Source: Salticus scenicus
Lineage: Eukaryota > Arthropoda > Arachnida > Araneae > Salticidae
Direction of reading: 5' to 3'
DNA: 64,000 bases
Assembly (NCBI GenBank): GCA_963930645.1
Contig: OZ005648.1
Span: 496,001-560,000 of the forward strand
Shown: piece by piece, positions 46,400 to 58,266 of the stretch
Position numbering within the stretch: the first letter of the stretch is position 1
How the letters are laid out: every line of letters starts with the position of its first letter
The notes under the pieces: generated by a model
Seen by the model: only the letters and a program-made list of their open reading frames with translations
Database searches by the model: none
What the model was told of the DNA's origin: nothing
Made by a program: the position numbers and the translations under genes

Positions 46400-47545
46400 A
46401 TTTAACGCTACTGAACTTTGAGCCCATAGATCATAATGATAAAGAATTTTCGTTGTCTCCCTGTAAAAAACCTATAAATGCTAGATTCACCAAAATGCTT
46501 ATAGTTAGTGCAACAGTGATTCATAATACTCATATAAATTTTCAGCTCAATTGAATAAGGCATTTAGATGCTATTGCACTTTTAACTAGTACGTTGTGGC
46601 CACCACATGACATTCTCGAGGACGGATTCCCCCCCCCCCAAGAGGGGGAGGCGAAGCTCCTACACATACAAAAAAATTTTCTCTGTCGTCTATCTCTATT
46701 ATAAATAATTCTGGTAAATTTCATAATGATTATTAAAAAATAATTTTCTTTATGCACATTTATACAAAATTTTGTACTATACAACCATGTTAAAAATTTA
46801 GAAAAAGCGGGATGGCAACGCAACCTGTAAGACAATTTTTACCAAAACTTGATAGGCACTAATTTATGTCAAGGTGCAACTACATACCAATTTGTATGAA
46901 ATTCTGTGGAGTAGTTCCTGAGATACAGTTGCCGCACAAGTTTGTCACACCCGCGCAGAGACTGACAGACAAACAGACATTTTCTAAAAATGGTCAAATC
47001 GTGTTCTACAGCTCTCAAAGCGTGTAAATCCATCAAAAACCCGAGGTCGAAAATTTTTACGAATCCAATACTTTCTTCTATTGAATATAGAAGAAATTAA
47101 AATTTGGTCCCACAGGCCATAATGATAAAGAATTTTTCTTTGTGCCCCTGTAAAAAAACTGTAAGTGCTAAATTCACTAAAATCTATACAGTTCGTGCAA
47201 CTGTGACCTATAACATGCGTAAAAATTAATTCAGATTAAATAAGCGTTTAGCCGCTATCGCACTTTTAAAAATTTGGCCCCATAGGCCATAATGATAAAG
47301 AATTTTTCTTTGTGCCCCTGTAAAAAAACTGTAAGTGCCAGATTCTCCAAACTCTATACAGATTGAGTAACTGTGACCTATAATATGTGTATAAATTTTT
47401 TGCTCAATTGAAGAAGGCGTTTAGATTCTATCTCACTTTTCAGATTTTGGTCCCATAGACCATAATGATAAAGAATTTTTCTTTGTGTCCCTGTAAAAAA
47501 AACTATAAGTGCTAGATTCCCCAAAATCTATAGGGTTCGTACTAT
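46400..47545. repeat. ~175-bp tandem repeat, four units, split by a Helitron
   Basis: Units carry CCATAGACCATAATGATAAA, then GAATTTTTCTTTGTGCCCCT and end near CGCTATCGCACTTTTAAA. Landmarks are at 46425, 47110, 47280 and 47457. The first gap becomes 175 bp when the ~510-bp Helitron insertion is removed. Confidence 0.8.
46586..47096 (-). mobile_element. Helitron family B, short copy inside a satellite
   Basis: On the minus strand it ends GTGGTGGCCACAACGTACTAG|T, with a GTGGCCAC palindrome before CTAG, and begins near TTTCTTCTATATTCAATAGA. It splits a satellite unit between A and T, the Helitron target. It matches parts of 58958-60145. Confidence 0.6.
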
Positions 47546-48582
47546 GGTGACTTACAATATACGCACCAACTTTCAGCTTATTCGAACAAAGCGTTTAGAC
47601 GCTAGCGTGTTCACTCACAGACATACATACACACATACATACACACATACACACACATACATCATCGTAAAAATAGTGAAAACGGAGTTAAGGGACCTCG
47701 AAACGTATAGAAACATCAAAATCTCCAATTCGGATTTTTGACATGATTACAATACTTTCCTCACTATAGTGTTCGGAAAGTAAAAATGCGTGAAAGAATA
47801 AATTAACAAAGAAATTAAGAAGAAATAAAATATTAATACTTTTTTTTTTTAATGTATTTTTGCTGCATTTCGTACAGATGTTCTTATGCATGCTTATTTT
47901 TGAGTCAGAACTTCATTGTCATTTGACTAATTTGGGGTACGATTAAATGACAAATATTTTTTTTTTCAATAGTTCTTTTACACATTTTTACACGTTTTAC
48001 ACATTTCACTCACTAAGACATGTTTTAATTGGTTTCACAACCCAGTTATTCAGGCATCCTCTCTTTTGAGTTTACACATTTTTCTCTGACTTAATTATTT
48101 GGCATATCATGCGTTCACATATTAGATAATCGGCAATAGTTGAATCTGACATTTTTGTTATTCTACTTTTATAAAGTATAGTTATAGATTTATAAAAGAG
48201 AAATCAATAATATTGATAAAAATTTATCCATCTTTAACATTAATTCACGTGGTTTACCTTGCTGTAGGTTAAAAAATAAATTATTGAAAATAAAACAAAT
48301 TTTATTTACTACTAATGTTATAATTTTATCGATATTCGCTATTTTTATATTTACTTCATACATTTTAAATAGTTGCTTATACTTATTATGCTTATACTTA
48401 TATTTCAGTATTTTTAAAGGATCTTTTTACTTCAACTTACAAGTTTTACGATACATGTATACATAAAATACAGAATTACATTTTTACAATGTCACATTTT
48501 TTTCTTTTTTTGAAACTAATGTATTGACATTTTTTTCCCATTTACACAGTTACTTCATATATATAAATTTGTTTCACACATG

Positions 48583-48613
<31 letters not shown>

Positions 48614-49960
48614 GAATATTTAAATACATTTTCAGCAAATATAAATTCTACTTGACATTTTTCTTCAACCTTGTTTATTATTGGTGGTGTAAATTTTGTA
48701 CATTATTATTGCTGTTATGCATTTACACATATTTACACAATTAAGCAATTTGTTGCCTGGGAACAGAGTTTTTTTTTTTTTTTCATCCTGTCGTCTTGTT
48801 TCATTCAATGCACTTTAATTTAATTACACATACTCACTTTTTTTTTTTTTTTTTTTTTTTTTATCTTGTATATTACAGAATTTTTTTTCCAATTTTTATG
48901 TGAATGTGAAACGAAACTTTGGAATTGCGTCCATTTGAATTTTCTTTCAACAAGTTTTATGTATTTATAAAAATTATGGTTATAATCAATACCAATTTTT
49001 TTTTTTAATGTCTCACAAACATCAGATTTATTTTAATGTACATATAAACACTGCATACACATTTTATTTTCATTTTAAATGTGTCTAATAATTTGCGGTA
49101 CTCATGTTATTGTACATTTTGTTTTAAACAAACATATCACTTCAAAACAGTTTTTTTTTTTTTCAATATTTTCCACAATTATACTGTTTATGTAATTGTA
49201 GGTTTTATATTTTATAGTATGTATAGGTTTGGTATTTATGAATATATTCATTATTTTTGTACTTCATGATATATTACCAGTTAGTCAAAATTCATACACT
49301 TACCCCCCATTTGTTGACATAACATTTATATAGTTATTTTTAATTATGCATATTTCAATATAATTTACAATAATAATCATCACACATTATAGATTCACAC
49401 ATATCTTTTTTTTTTTTTTTTTTTTTTTTTTTCAGTTAAAAATGTCTGTTGGGAATTTAAAAAGAAAGAAAGAAAAGAAAAAGAAATAGATAGAAAGAAA
49501 ATATTTAATTTTTTGATGACTTGAGAGGTTTCTCTGTACAACTGTTTTATGTTGTACAGGTTAAGTTAATTTTAGGTAAATTTACAGTTTTTACATTTAC
49601 AATTTACATTTTAAGTAAATTTACAGGTTAAGTTTGGGCAAGGTTTCTCCCTTTTTTCACACTTTTTATAAACACATTTACACAAATATTTCATGTTCAC
49701 ACATTATACATCTAATTAAAAAAAAAAAAAAAAAATGCCTTACAGTTATTTTAGGTAAATCATTGATCAATCGTATATTTACATGATTGATTTGCCTTGT
49801 TCAGCAACTGTAAAAAATATATTTACTTCGAACTTTTGCACATGAGATGACCTTATGTTTTTTCAATTACACTTAACGCTATACACATTTTCATGTTGTT
49901 TTGACTTTTTAAATTTGTATGCCCAATTTTGTCAAAAAACCTTCATAACTATAAAAGATA
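47546..49960. other. AT-rich spacer, no gene seen
   Basis: Contains (ACAT/ACAC)n at 47620-47665 and many poly-T tracts (48586-48613, 48836-48862, 49406-49432). The many TTTACACA-like words are low-complexity sequence. No gene is supported. Confidence 0.55.
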
Positions 49961-50125
49961 TCTATATAATATTTTTCTAACGTGAACCAGCTACAATTAT
50001 TTTTTATCGAAACGATACGATAGTGGTGTAATTAATCAAATACGCGAGGATAAAAAAATAATATTTAAAAATGAGCAATATTTAAGCACGCGGACTCAGC
50101 TCAATGAGCTAATAAGAAAAAAAAT

Positions 50126-52055
50126 GCGTGTGGCACTCGAGGACTGCCGCGGTAAAGCTATTGCATAGCATTTTTTATCAACTTATGCAATTATAATTAT
50201 TTATTCATTTTATTTATGCAGTATTTTTTTTTCTTTGATATTAATTCAAGTTTTTTCTTTGATATTAATTCAAGTTTTTTCTTTGATATTAATTCAAATT
50301 ACACTTTTTGAGCGTGGTGACAGATAAGAAAACAATTTTTTTCTTTTATTGAATAAATGAGAATATATCCGCAATGAGAATATATCAAAAATATCCGCAA
50401 TCGATTTGTAGGTATCGAAAACCTCGATGTACCAAATTTCAATGATCTAACTCTATTTTTTTGAGAAAAGGTATTTTAATAGGTTTTTAAAGGCCTGCAA
50501 GTTGAATGGGGATATTCAAGTTTTTTCTTTGATATAATTTCAAGTTACACTTTTTGAGCGTGGTGACCGATAAGAAAACAAATTTTAATAGAGAAAAGGT
50601 ATTTAATAGGTTTAAAAGGCCTGCAAGTCGAATGGGGATATTCAAGTTTTTTCTTTGATATTAATTCAAGTTACACTTTTTGAGCGTGGTGACCGATAAG
50701 AAAACAAATTTTAATAGAGAAAAGGTATTTAATAGGTTTTAAAGGCCTGCAAGTCGAATGGGGATAGTCAAGTTTTTTCTTTGATATTAATGAATAAGAT
50801 AACAATAATGATAAGAAAACAAATTTTAATAGAGAAAAGGTATTTTAATAAATTTTAAAGGCCTGCAATTCGAATGGGGATATTCAACTTGTTTATTTGA
50901 AATTAATTCAAGTTACACTTTTTGAGCGGGGTGACCGATAAGAAAACAAATTTATATAGAGAAAAGGTATTTAATAGGTTTTAAATGCCTGCAAGTCGAA
51001 TGGGGATATTCAAGTTTTTTCTTTGATATTAATGAATAAGATAACAATAATGATAAGATAACAATAAGGATATGAAAATAAATTTTAATAGAGAAAAAAT
51101 ATTTTAATAGGTGTTAAAGGCCAGCAAGTCGAATGGGGATATTCAAGTTTTTTTTTATATTAATTCAAGTTACACTTTTTGAGCGTGGTGACCGATAAGA
51201 AAACGAATTTTAATAGAGAAAAGGTATTTAATAGGTTTTAAAGGCCTGCAAGTCGAATGGGGATATTCAAGTTTTTTCTTTGATATTAATTCAAGTTACA
51301 CTTTTTGAGCGTGGTGACCGATAAGAAAACGAATTTTAATACAGAAAAGGTATTTAATAGGTTTTAAAGCCCTGCAAGTCGAATGGCGATGTTCCAGTTT
51401 TTTCTTTGATATTAATTCAAGTTAAACCTTTTGAGCGTGGTGACCGATAAGAAAACAAATTTTAATAGAGAAAAGGTATTTAATAGGTTTTAAAGGCCTG
51501 CAAGTCGAATGGGGATATTCAAGTTTTTTCTTTGATATTAATGAATAAGATAACAATAATGATAAGATAACAATAATGATAAGAAAACAAATTTTAATAG
51601 AGAAAAGGTAATTAATAGGTTTTAAAGGCCTGCAAGTCGAATGGGGATATTCAAGTTTTTTCTTTGATATTAATTCAAGTTACACTTTTTGAGCGTGGTG
51701 ACCGATAAGCAAACAAATTTTAATAGAGAAAAGGTATTTAATAGGTTTTAAAGTCCTGCAAGTCGAATGGGGATATTCAAGTTTTATCTGATGTATTTTA
51801 TACACAAATTTTACGCGTACAGCTATTCACTGTTGTATATAGATGATACATACCTATACACCTATATATATTTTCTCACAAACAGCTGCTTACGTATTCG
51901 TCCGATTTCGGAGCAGCTCGTCTCGATCCGTGCGAGCTTCGTACAGCCGAAGTCTACCGAAGTTTGCCGAACTGTGTTAGGTTTTTTTTTCGTTACGGAA
52001 TTTTTCGATTCGGTCGCCGCGCTCAAAGCCCGCGATAAAAGCTATACAATAGCTT
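50126..52055. mobile_element. Nested insertion carrying a minisatellite
   Basis: Bounded by AAAAAT at 50120-50125 and 52056-52061. Its left end has GCGTGTGGCACTCGAGGAC and AAGCTATTGCATAGC; the right end has GCTATACAATAGCTT, an inverted match to the latter. The inverted match starts 31 bp in from the left boundary, so the exact end structure is unclear. The core is a 126-bp tandem array; the right third has GC-richer text (CCGATTTCGGAGCAGCTCGT). No transposase is seen. Confidence 0.55.
50280..51790. repeat. 126-bp minisatellite, about 12 units
   Basis: The unit reads TTTTTTCTTTGATATTAATT, then CAAGTTACACTTTTTGAGCG, TGGTGACCGATAAGAAAAC and GGCCTGCAAGTCGAATGGGG. Starts are spaced 126 bp near 50516, 50641 and 50767; later spacings are about 115-135 bp. 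Variant units replace the central block with AATGAATAAGATAACAATAA. The first unit is longer and carries an extra block (50340-50450) absent from the rest, so it may be the ancestral form. Confidence 0.9.
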
Positions 52056-52573
52056 AAAAATAACGACATTTGTCTGATGACATTATTTTACGGAAAAATG
52101 TATTTTTAAAAGTTACTTCTTCAGAATCTTTGCAAGCGTCATTTTATACCTAGCAATACTTTAAAGAATGTGATTTATTATGATAAATTGACTAAAAAAC
52201 ACAGCCATAAAAAATATAATCAAAATAAGAATTAGTTTTTTTTTAAACAAAAAAATGTATCAAAATTAATGAAAAGTAATCGCCAACATGGCGATAAAAA
52301 TTTAAAAGGCGTCGTGGGAGTCCTATATTAAAACTGTACTGCCTGTGGAAGTATGAGAATTGGGTCGTGAACCATGAATTTTATTTTAAAACATCTCTTT
52401 GAATTATTTTGATTTTCTCTATTGTACAATATTAATTTGGTAAGATCTGGTAATCTTCTGGTAAATTAAAATTTTAGTTAGGTGGTGAAATTGGTATAAT
52501 ATTTGTGAGTTTTAAATTTGAAGGGTAAATAAGAAAAGAAATGAAGTACAAAAATTTTGCGCGGGTTTGCTAG

Positions 52574-53085
52574 TATCATACGTTTTAAATTTTATACATT
52601 AAATTTGGACAAATCACGACAGTTTTTCGTTGTATTTTGTTAACTAAAAATAAATATGTTTTGATAATTATAACACACTTACACATTCGCACTTCATACA
52701 TAATGTATACTAACTTTTCAATTAAATCATTGACATGTACTATATTTTATAACATATTTTTTAATTTTACGTGAAGAAAAATTAAATACTTATGTCTGTA
52801 TATTATAATTACAGACATCAATACACATAAAACTTAAATAAAATAATAATAATAATAATAAAGTTATACATCACAGTTGTAAAAACATGTTTCCATTTAT
52901 GAAACAAAATAAAGAGAATTTTTAGATAACATTTCACATATTTCACATGCACATTTTCCCCCCCTCATGCTTTATTTTATGCCACTTTATTAAATCAACA
53001 TTAACATATTTATCGAATATTGATTTTCTCTCGCCTATGTAAACATCAACAATTATTTGAGTAAAGATTTTATTTCAATTCTTAT
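52574..53085. other. No gene seen
   Basis: AT-rich with (AAT)n near 52845-52861. Confidence 0.5.
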
Positions 53086-53190
53086 CATAATATTTTCAAA
53101 AAATGCCCTTCTTCACGTTGTGTTACCTGTCCTCTTGCTGATGCATCTCGTTTCAGTGCCAGCTCTTCTAATGTTACCTTTTGTAAGGCT
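53086..53190 (+). pseudogene. Penelope-like element, upstream Cys-rich segment
   Basis: The frame reads KCPSSRCVTCPLADASRFS then ASSSNVTFCKAY. The C-x5-C-x2-C pattern followed by a later Cys is the zinc-binding segment that comes just before the GIY-YIG domain in endonuclease-first Penelope-like elements. The GIY-YIG domain itself resumes at 54222, after a DNA transposon. Roughly ten to fifteen expected residues are missing at the junction. The 5' limit is uncertain; an in-frame stop lies at 53062. Confidence 0.6.
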
Positions 53191-53192
53191 TA

Positions 53193-54221
53193 TAGAGTTA
53201 AAGATCTTTATAACGCCGATCTATACATAACGCAATGATCTATAAAACGCACTACTGATTAGATGTAAACATTAAAAATTTTCTTTTGAGGAACTTATGT
53301 GGCATGTAGATATATTCACACACAACTAAAATAAACGCTTGAAACATTCTTTCATCTTTATATTCCTAACTCATAGTTTTTAATTGATAAAGGAAGAATA
53401 CAGTTATTACAATGAGCATCAAAAACTGTTGTAATCACATGCATTAAGATAAATAAAAATAAAGGAACGTTGGAAATAAATATCAGATGAGAAACTTGAA
53501 ATTTCTAATACGTGTATAATTAAGGAAGAATTTCCTCTTTTTTAAATCCATAGGAGAACAGACATTGTAGAACAAATTCATATGTGAAAAAGAAAAGGAG
53601 GGGAGAAAAAAAGAAAAAAAAATTAATTAATAAAATATTTTAAATTTGTTAAAATAAGAAAACTAAAAAACTAAATTTCATAATCCTAAAAAATCAACAA
53701 AACTGCAGAAAATAAAATACTGGTAAATGATTCGAAAAACAATATTAAGTATAGTGTTAATGTATTTGCTGCTAATTATATTCAAATAATCATTTAAGTA
53801 AATTTTAAATTTTATTGAATTATATATTTCATGCTATGAAAAAATTTAACTTTTCAAATGGTTCTCAAATGGAAATATCATAATTTATTCCAGGCAATAT
53901 TTGACCATGATTACTTGATAAATTTTACAATTTGTAAAATTTTATAGATCATGCAAAATTCTATAACATGCACTAGTTCTGGTCCTAAGGTGTGCCTTAT
54001 AAAGATTCTCTAGACTTGAATTAATTTGTGTTCTAAAGTTAATACGCATTTTTAAATTAGTATAATTTGTAAATATATTCATTTTTTCCCAGTGTATAAT
54101 ATTTACGTGACCATGTTTAGAAGGTAAGTTTAATAATCTGTGATGTGATCTATATAACACAAAATTCTATATAACACAAAACCTCCGGTCCCAAGGTGGG
54201 CGTTATAAAGATCCTCTACTG
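53193..54221. mobile_element. DNA transposon remnant nested in the Penelope-like element
   Basis: The right end, read on the minus strand, starts CAGTAGAGGATCTTTATAAC with TA next to it (54222-54223). The left end has TATAGAGTTAAAGATCTTTA followed by TAACGCC, a decayed inverted partner. Subterminal GTTATATAGA-type words and a second diverged copy of the end at 53940-54016 fit a pogo/mariner-type element. The interior has no transposase. Confidence 0.55.
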
Positions 54222-56025
54222 TAATATAATTTACTCTATCAAGTGCAATTTATGCAATATGATATATATTGGACAAACCAGTAATCCATTGCATAAGCGC
54301 ATCAACTTACATCGTTCTGATATTAAAAAATCACGTCAACTTACTACCAATTTTGAATATAATCATTTCCATCATCGTGACTTTAATAATATTACTATAC
54401 AAATTCTTAATTTTAAGAAGAATTTGAATGAACGTCTTTTACTCGAATCACAATATATTAAATCTTTGAATATTACAATTTATCCTTTTGGTCTTAATTC
54501 TCATGTATACAATAAACAATATGCTGTTTATTCCAAGATTTCAAAAATTGATTTTTACAAAAATATGTATGCAATGTTAAATCATTCTTTATTTAAAAAG
54601 ACTACTAAAATTGCTAGGGGTTCTTCTAGATCTTCTTCCCAAATTCTGGACAATACATCTATCTTACATAAGATAAAATCTTTAGAAAATCTTTTTATTC
54701 TGTCTTATAATTGGAAAGACATTAGTAATTTTATATTTGGAATAAAAAAAAGAAGTTTCTTCTTAAATATTTTAGAGTTTTCCAATCTCATTCCTTTGAT
54801 TCACATTTTAGTGACGTCTTTTTTGATATTTTACACTATCGGGCCGGGTTTTTTTAATATTAAACTTGACTTAAAATCTTGTCAAAAAAAAATAAAATAA
54901 ATAAATAACTCACTCTCTTGGTGATAAAATTTTCTCATCCAGTTTTTAATAAACTTCGTTTTCACAATATCTTTAATGATCCTTCCAATCCTTTTCTTAT
55001 AAAAAATTTTGTCATTCAAAAAACTTTTAAATACAACATCACTTTAGGTAAATTTTTTTTTTAACTATAATAAATTTGCTAAATTTCTTACTTTTAATAA
55101 ACGGCTCCGTGCTATTGTTCTGATTCTAAATATAAATCATTTTGCAGTCAATCTCATGGTCATATTATTACTGGAAATATCAATATTGTGGAAAATCTTA
55201 CTTTAAGATCTTTGATGATGTATGGTACTAAATTTCGTATGCCTTCAAAATACAAATTTATTGATATCATTACTCAATTTAATCTTGAATTGGATATCTT
55301 TATATACAAAATTGCTATTGATTATAATAAACCTGTTGAATTTTTTTAATGTGGAAATTTAAGTTGCTTGATAAATTTTAATTGATTTAGTCTACAACAT
55401 GAGCCATCTTTCAAATTGCAAGTACTATAATTTCAAAGAAATTAATTCAGCAATTCTAGATTTACAATCTAAATTCATTATTACCTATGTTGACAAGGTG
55501 GCTAATAACTATGCAATTATTTGCAAAATGTATTATAAACAACTTTGTTTTGATACTATGGATACTAGTAGTATTTTTGTTAAGATTACTGATAATATAG
55601 AAATTAAAAATAGGCATATCTTTAATTATTACAAATTAATAAACAGTAAGAACAGTAACTATAATTATCCGTACTTAGTTGTAATTCTAAAATTTCATAA
55701 TAATCCTATCAAGTTTCGTACTGTTATTGTTGCCTGTAACTCATGCACTTCTAATGCAAATATTGTGTTGTTAAATATACTTAAAAAACTATATAGTTAT
55801 ATTGTACTTAATAAGAATAATTTTTGTATAAAAAATACTTTCCAACTCAAAAATAAAATTAAAAATCTTACTAATATTACTAGTATTAGAACTTTTGATT
55901 TCAATGACCTTTTTAATAATATAGTTATTAAAGATATGTTTGAAATCATAAATAAACTTTTTATTGAAGATCTGCAGTTTCTAAATCTAAATAATAACAT
56001 CACTCCTTCAGATTTAAATCTCTGA
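54222..56025 (+). pseudogene. Penelope-like element: GIY-YIG endonuclease, linker, RT fingers
   Basis: Order is endonuclease first. 54222-54500 encodes NIIYSIKCNLCNMIYIGQTS and HKRINLHRSDI, the GIY-YIG core, then YPFGLNSHV. 54925-55075 encodes a linker with FNKLRFHNIF. 55110-55345, in another frame, encodes CYCSDSKYKSFCSQSHGHI, a C-x-C-x8-C-x3-H-x-H zinc-like motif, and MYGTKFRMP. 55399-56025 encodes the RT start: FIITYVDKVANNYAIICKMYY (the DKG/DKA region), VVILKFHNNPIKFRTVIVA and IRTFDFNDLFNNI, the motif-A region. Stops and at least two frameshifts lie between segments. The YxDD catalytic motif is not present, so it is inactive. The layout fits the permuted Naiad-type clade. Confidence 0.82.
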
Positions 56026-56070
56026 CTAGGTTTATCCTATATGATAACTCTGATTATTAGTATATATATG

Positions 56071-57199
56071 TAATAATAAAAATGAGTTAGGGATTACGAG
56101 TGTGTACGAGCATCTTAGGAAAGGAATGAAGACACCTTATGAAGGAATGAGGGAGTCTATCAGTTAAATTAATAATCTTTTATTAAGTCCAAAGATGCAG
56201 TCATGGAGATACAGTCATGGGCCGAATATGAAGATATCCTGAGCGGCATATCCCGGAACACGGTGCCGATGGTCGGCGATCATCCAGCCGCGGGACCCCG
56301 AAAGGCCGCGAGTCTAATTAGTTAGTTTTACATAAGGAATTATTAATTAAACGTGAGTTTATTTGACAAGTAAGTATCGGAAAAAGCCACGAATTCTTGT
56401 GTGTTCCAGTTTAAATACGGCTCATTTCAGCGCGAAACCAAACTCTTCATATGAATTCTTATTGGGTAGCTAGCTGATTTAGTTCCCGCCTACATTTTAT
56501 CATTGGTTGACCCGGACATCTGGGATTAAGGATTTTGCAATGTTTTGCCACTAAATTTAACGATTGCATAATCTTTATTCTAAAACTTGTTCTCAAATCT
56601 GATTCTTGCGTTCTGTCGAATATTCTGATTTATTTATTCTAAGATATTAATTTAAGATTTATTCTGAGATATTAAGTTATCACTTAATATTAATTTAAAA
56701 TAATAATTTAAACTCTTGATTCTTTTAATCCTTTCATATCCCCCCCCCTCCAAGCCGTCACTCCCCCATATTTGTCTGTAAGTCTGTAGGAAGTCCCTCA
56801 GAGATAGAAAATACTCCAGGAAAATTTTGACTTAAAATGGAAAATTTGACAATTTAAAAAATTTGAATATTTGGAAAATTTGACTAAAAATGGAAAATTT
56901 TATTATCTAGAAAATTTTCCTAAAATATTTTATTATGCAGTCATTGCTACTGTCATGAGAAAGACAAAAAAATTTAGCTTATAAAATCCTAAATTTTGCC
57001 GGACAAAAATTTAAATTTTAACCAACTCAGGATGTCTTCATATTCGGCCCATGACTGTATCTCCATGACCTTTGGACTTAATAAAGGATTATTAGTTTAA
57101 CTGATGGACTCCCTTATTCCTTCCCTTCATAAGAGGCCTACATTCCTTTCCTAAGATGCTCGTACACGCCCGTAATCCAGAATTCATTTTTATTATTAC
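56071..57199. mobile_element. Element with ~173-bp terminal inverted repeats
   Basis: 56071-56243 and 57026-57199 are inverted copies: TAATAATAAAAATGARTT, then GAGCATCTTAGGAAAGGAATG, TTATTAAGTCCAAAG and CATGGGCCGAATATGAAG. The 780-bp interior has a GC-richer start (56250-56310) and a poly-C tract, but no coding frame. It lies directly after the RT fragment and may have inserted into the Penelope-like element. No clear duplication was found. Confidence 0.75.
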
Positions 57200-57200
57200 G

Positions 57201-57209
57201 CACACACAT

Positions 57210-57240
<31 letters not shown>
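57201..57240. repeat. (CA)n/(TA)n microsatellite
   Basis: Alternating CA then TA runs follow the right end of the long-TIR element. Confidence 0.9.
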
Positions 57241-57952
57241 AAGAGCTCATATTTAAGCATATTAAGGTCGGATAAGCTGACATGTGACCTGTTTTGTTTG
57301 GCCCAATCTTTAATAAATGCATATGCTTATTTTAATAATAATAATAAAAATACGGTCATTTAAATTTACCAAATAAGAGTAAACATGATATGGATTATTA
57401 GATATGTCCAGATATTTTGAATAAATATATGCTACAACTGTTTTTACTATGCAAAAGATTATGCATAATTTGATGTGGATTCTATATAATAATTTTATGT
57501 CGTGACTACTTTTTACATTTTTATATTTTTCTATGGGATGTGTGCCTCGTGTAATAGTCTTTGTACTTCTTTAGATTTTTGCATTTTTAAAGAAAATTAC
57601 ACTCATATAAGGATAATATCAACTAATTTCATAATAAATATTTTATCTCATATAACCCCAAGAACATATGAAAGATTTTCCACCGTTCGCTACACATACT
57701 TGTGATTTTGGTGATCCATCTAAATTATCAAAAAGTTTTCTCTTATTGCATATGAGGAAGATGACCCACTGTCTATAATCCAATTATTTGGCGTTGCATT
57801 TTGAGTTGTGAATTCCATTTGTTTTGTTTGTGATGTTATCTGATTTATTTCATTTGAATAACTTTTTTTATGTATGTGTGTGTGACAATTCATCGTTGTG
57901 TAAAACTAATGGTAAGAAATTAGTTGATTTTGGTTTTTCTCTAAAATATTTG
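57241..57952. other. AT-rich; possible weak continuation of the RT
   Basis: A plus-strand frame at 57502-57705 contains FYGMCASCNSLCTSLDFCIF, which faintly resembles the RT segment after motif A (G-x-x-S... then L...F-E). It is in the right place if the 56071-57199 element interrupted the RT, but the match is too weak to call. A (TG)n tract lies at 57873-57883. Confidence 0.25.
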
Positions 57953-58252
57953 AGGGCTGAGGTAGCCCAGTCGGTAGAGTGCCGAGCTCGTAATTGGAAG
58001 ATTGCGGGTTCGGTACTCGAACCCGCCAAAAACCGTCGTATACATTAATGTTGGCTGGGGGACGTATAATCTGTCGTGACCGCAATGTCCTCCATGTTCA
58101 CATCAAAATTATACCTCTGGGGGTTACCGAAGTGGGGGAGCCATCCTCTACGTATAGGATCAAAATTTTGATGGTATGTCTCCGGACCGCCTCTAGAGGT
58201 GAGTCCCAGACCGTCACCAACACTAGTGCGATGTAAAACCCAACCAACCAAC
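57953..58252 (+). mobile_element. tRNA-derived SINE with 14-bp TSD
   Basis: A perfect 14-bp duplication CTCTAAAATATTTG flanks it (57939-57952 and 58253-58266). TAGCCCAGTCGG (57963-57974) is a pol III A box and GGTTCGGTACTC (58007-58018) a B box, so the head derives from a tRNA. The body includes GGGGGTTACCGAAGTGGGGG and CGCCTCTAGAGGTGAGTCCC, and the tail is (CCAA)n rather than poly-A. It needs a LINE for mobilisation. Exact duplications suggest a fairly young insertion. Confidence 0.9.
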
Positions 58253-58266
58253 CTCTAAAATATTTG

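Larger units (their letters stand above)
49961..52573 (+). mobile_element. Helitron family C copy interrupted by a TE
   Basis: It starts A|TCTATATAATATTTTTCTAA and ends GCGCGGGTTTGCTAG|T. Left (49961-50125) and right (52056-52573) parts together match the uninterrupted copy at 32295-32987. The interruption is flanked by AAAAAT on both sides. Confidence 0.65.

Noticed and set aside
50280..51790. CRISPR-like array
   Set aside because: The 126-bp units are contiguous near-identical tandem repeats without distinct spacers, in a eukaryotic setting; it is a minisatellite.
53942..54160. Minus-strand 72-codon ORF as a transposase fragment
   Set aside because: It lies inside the nested DNA element, but no catalytic or DNA-binding motif can be seen.
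54190..54221. Start of the Penelope-like protein at the upstream non-homologous codons
   Set aside because: These codons belong to the terminal repeat of the nested DNA transposon; the true upstream segment lies at 53086-53190.
57954..58030. Functional tRNA gene
   Set aside because: A and B boxes are present, but the cloverleaf cannot be completed and a SINE body with target duplications follows.
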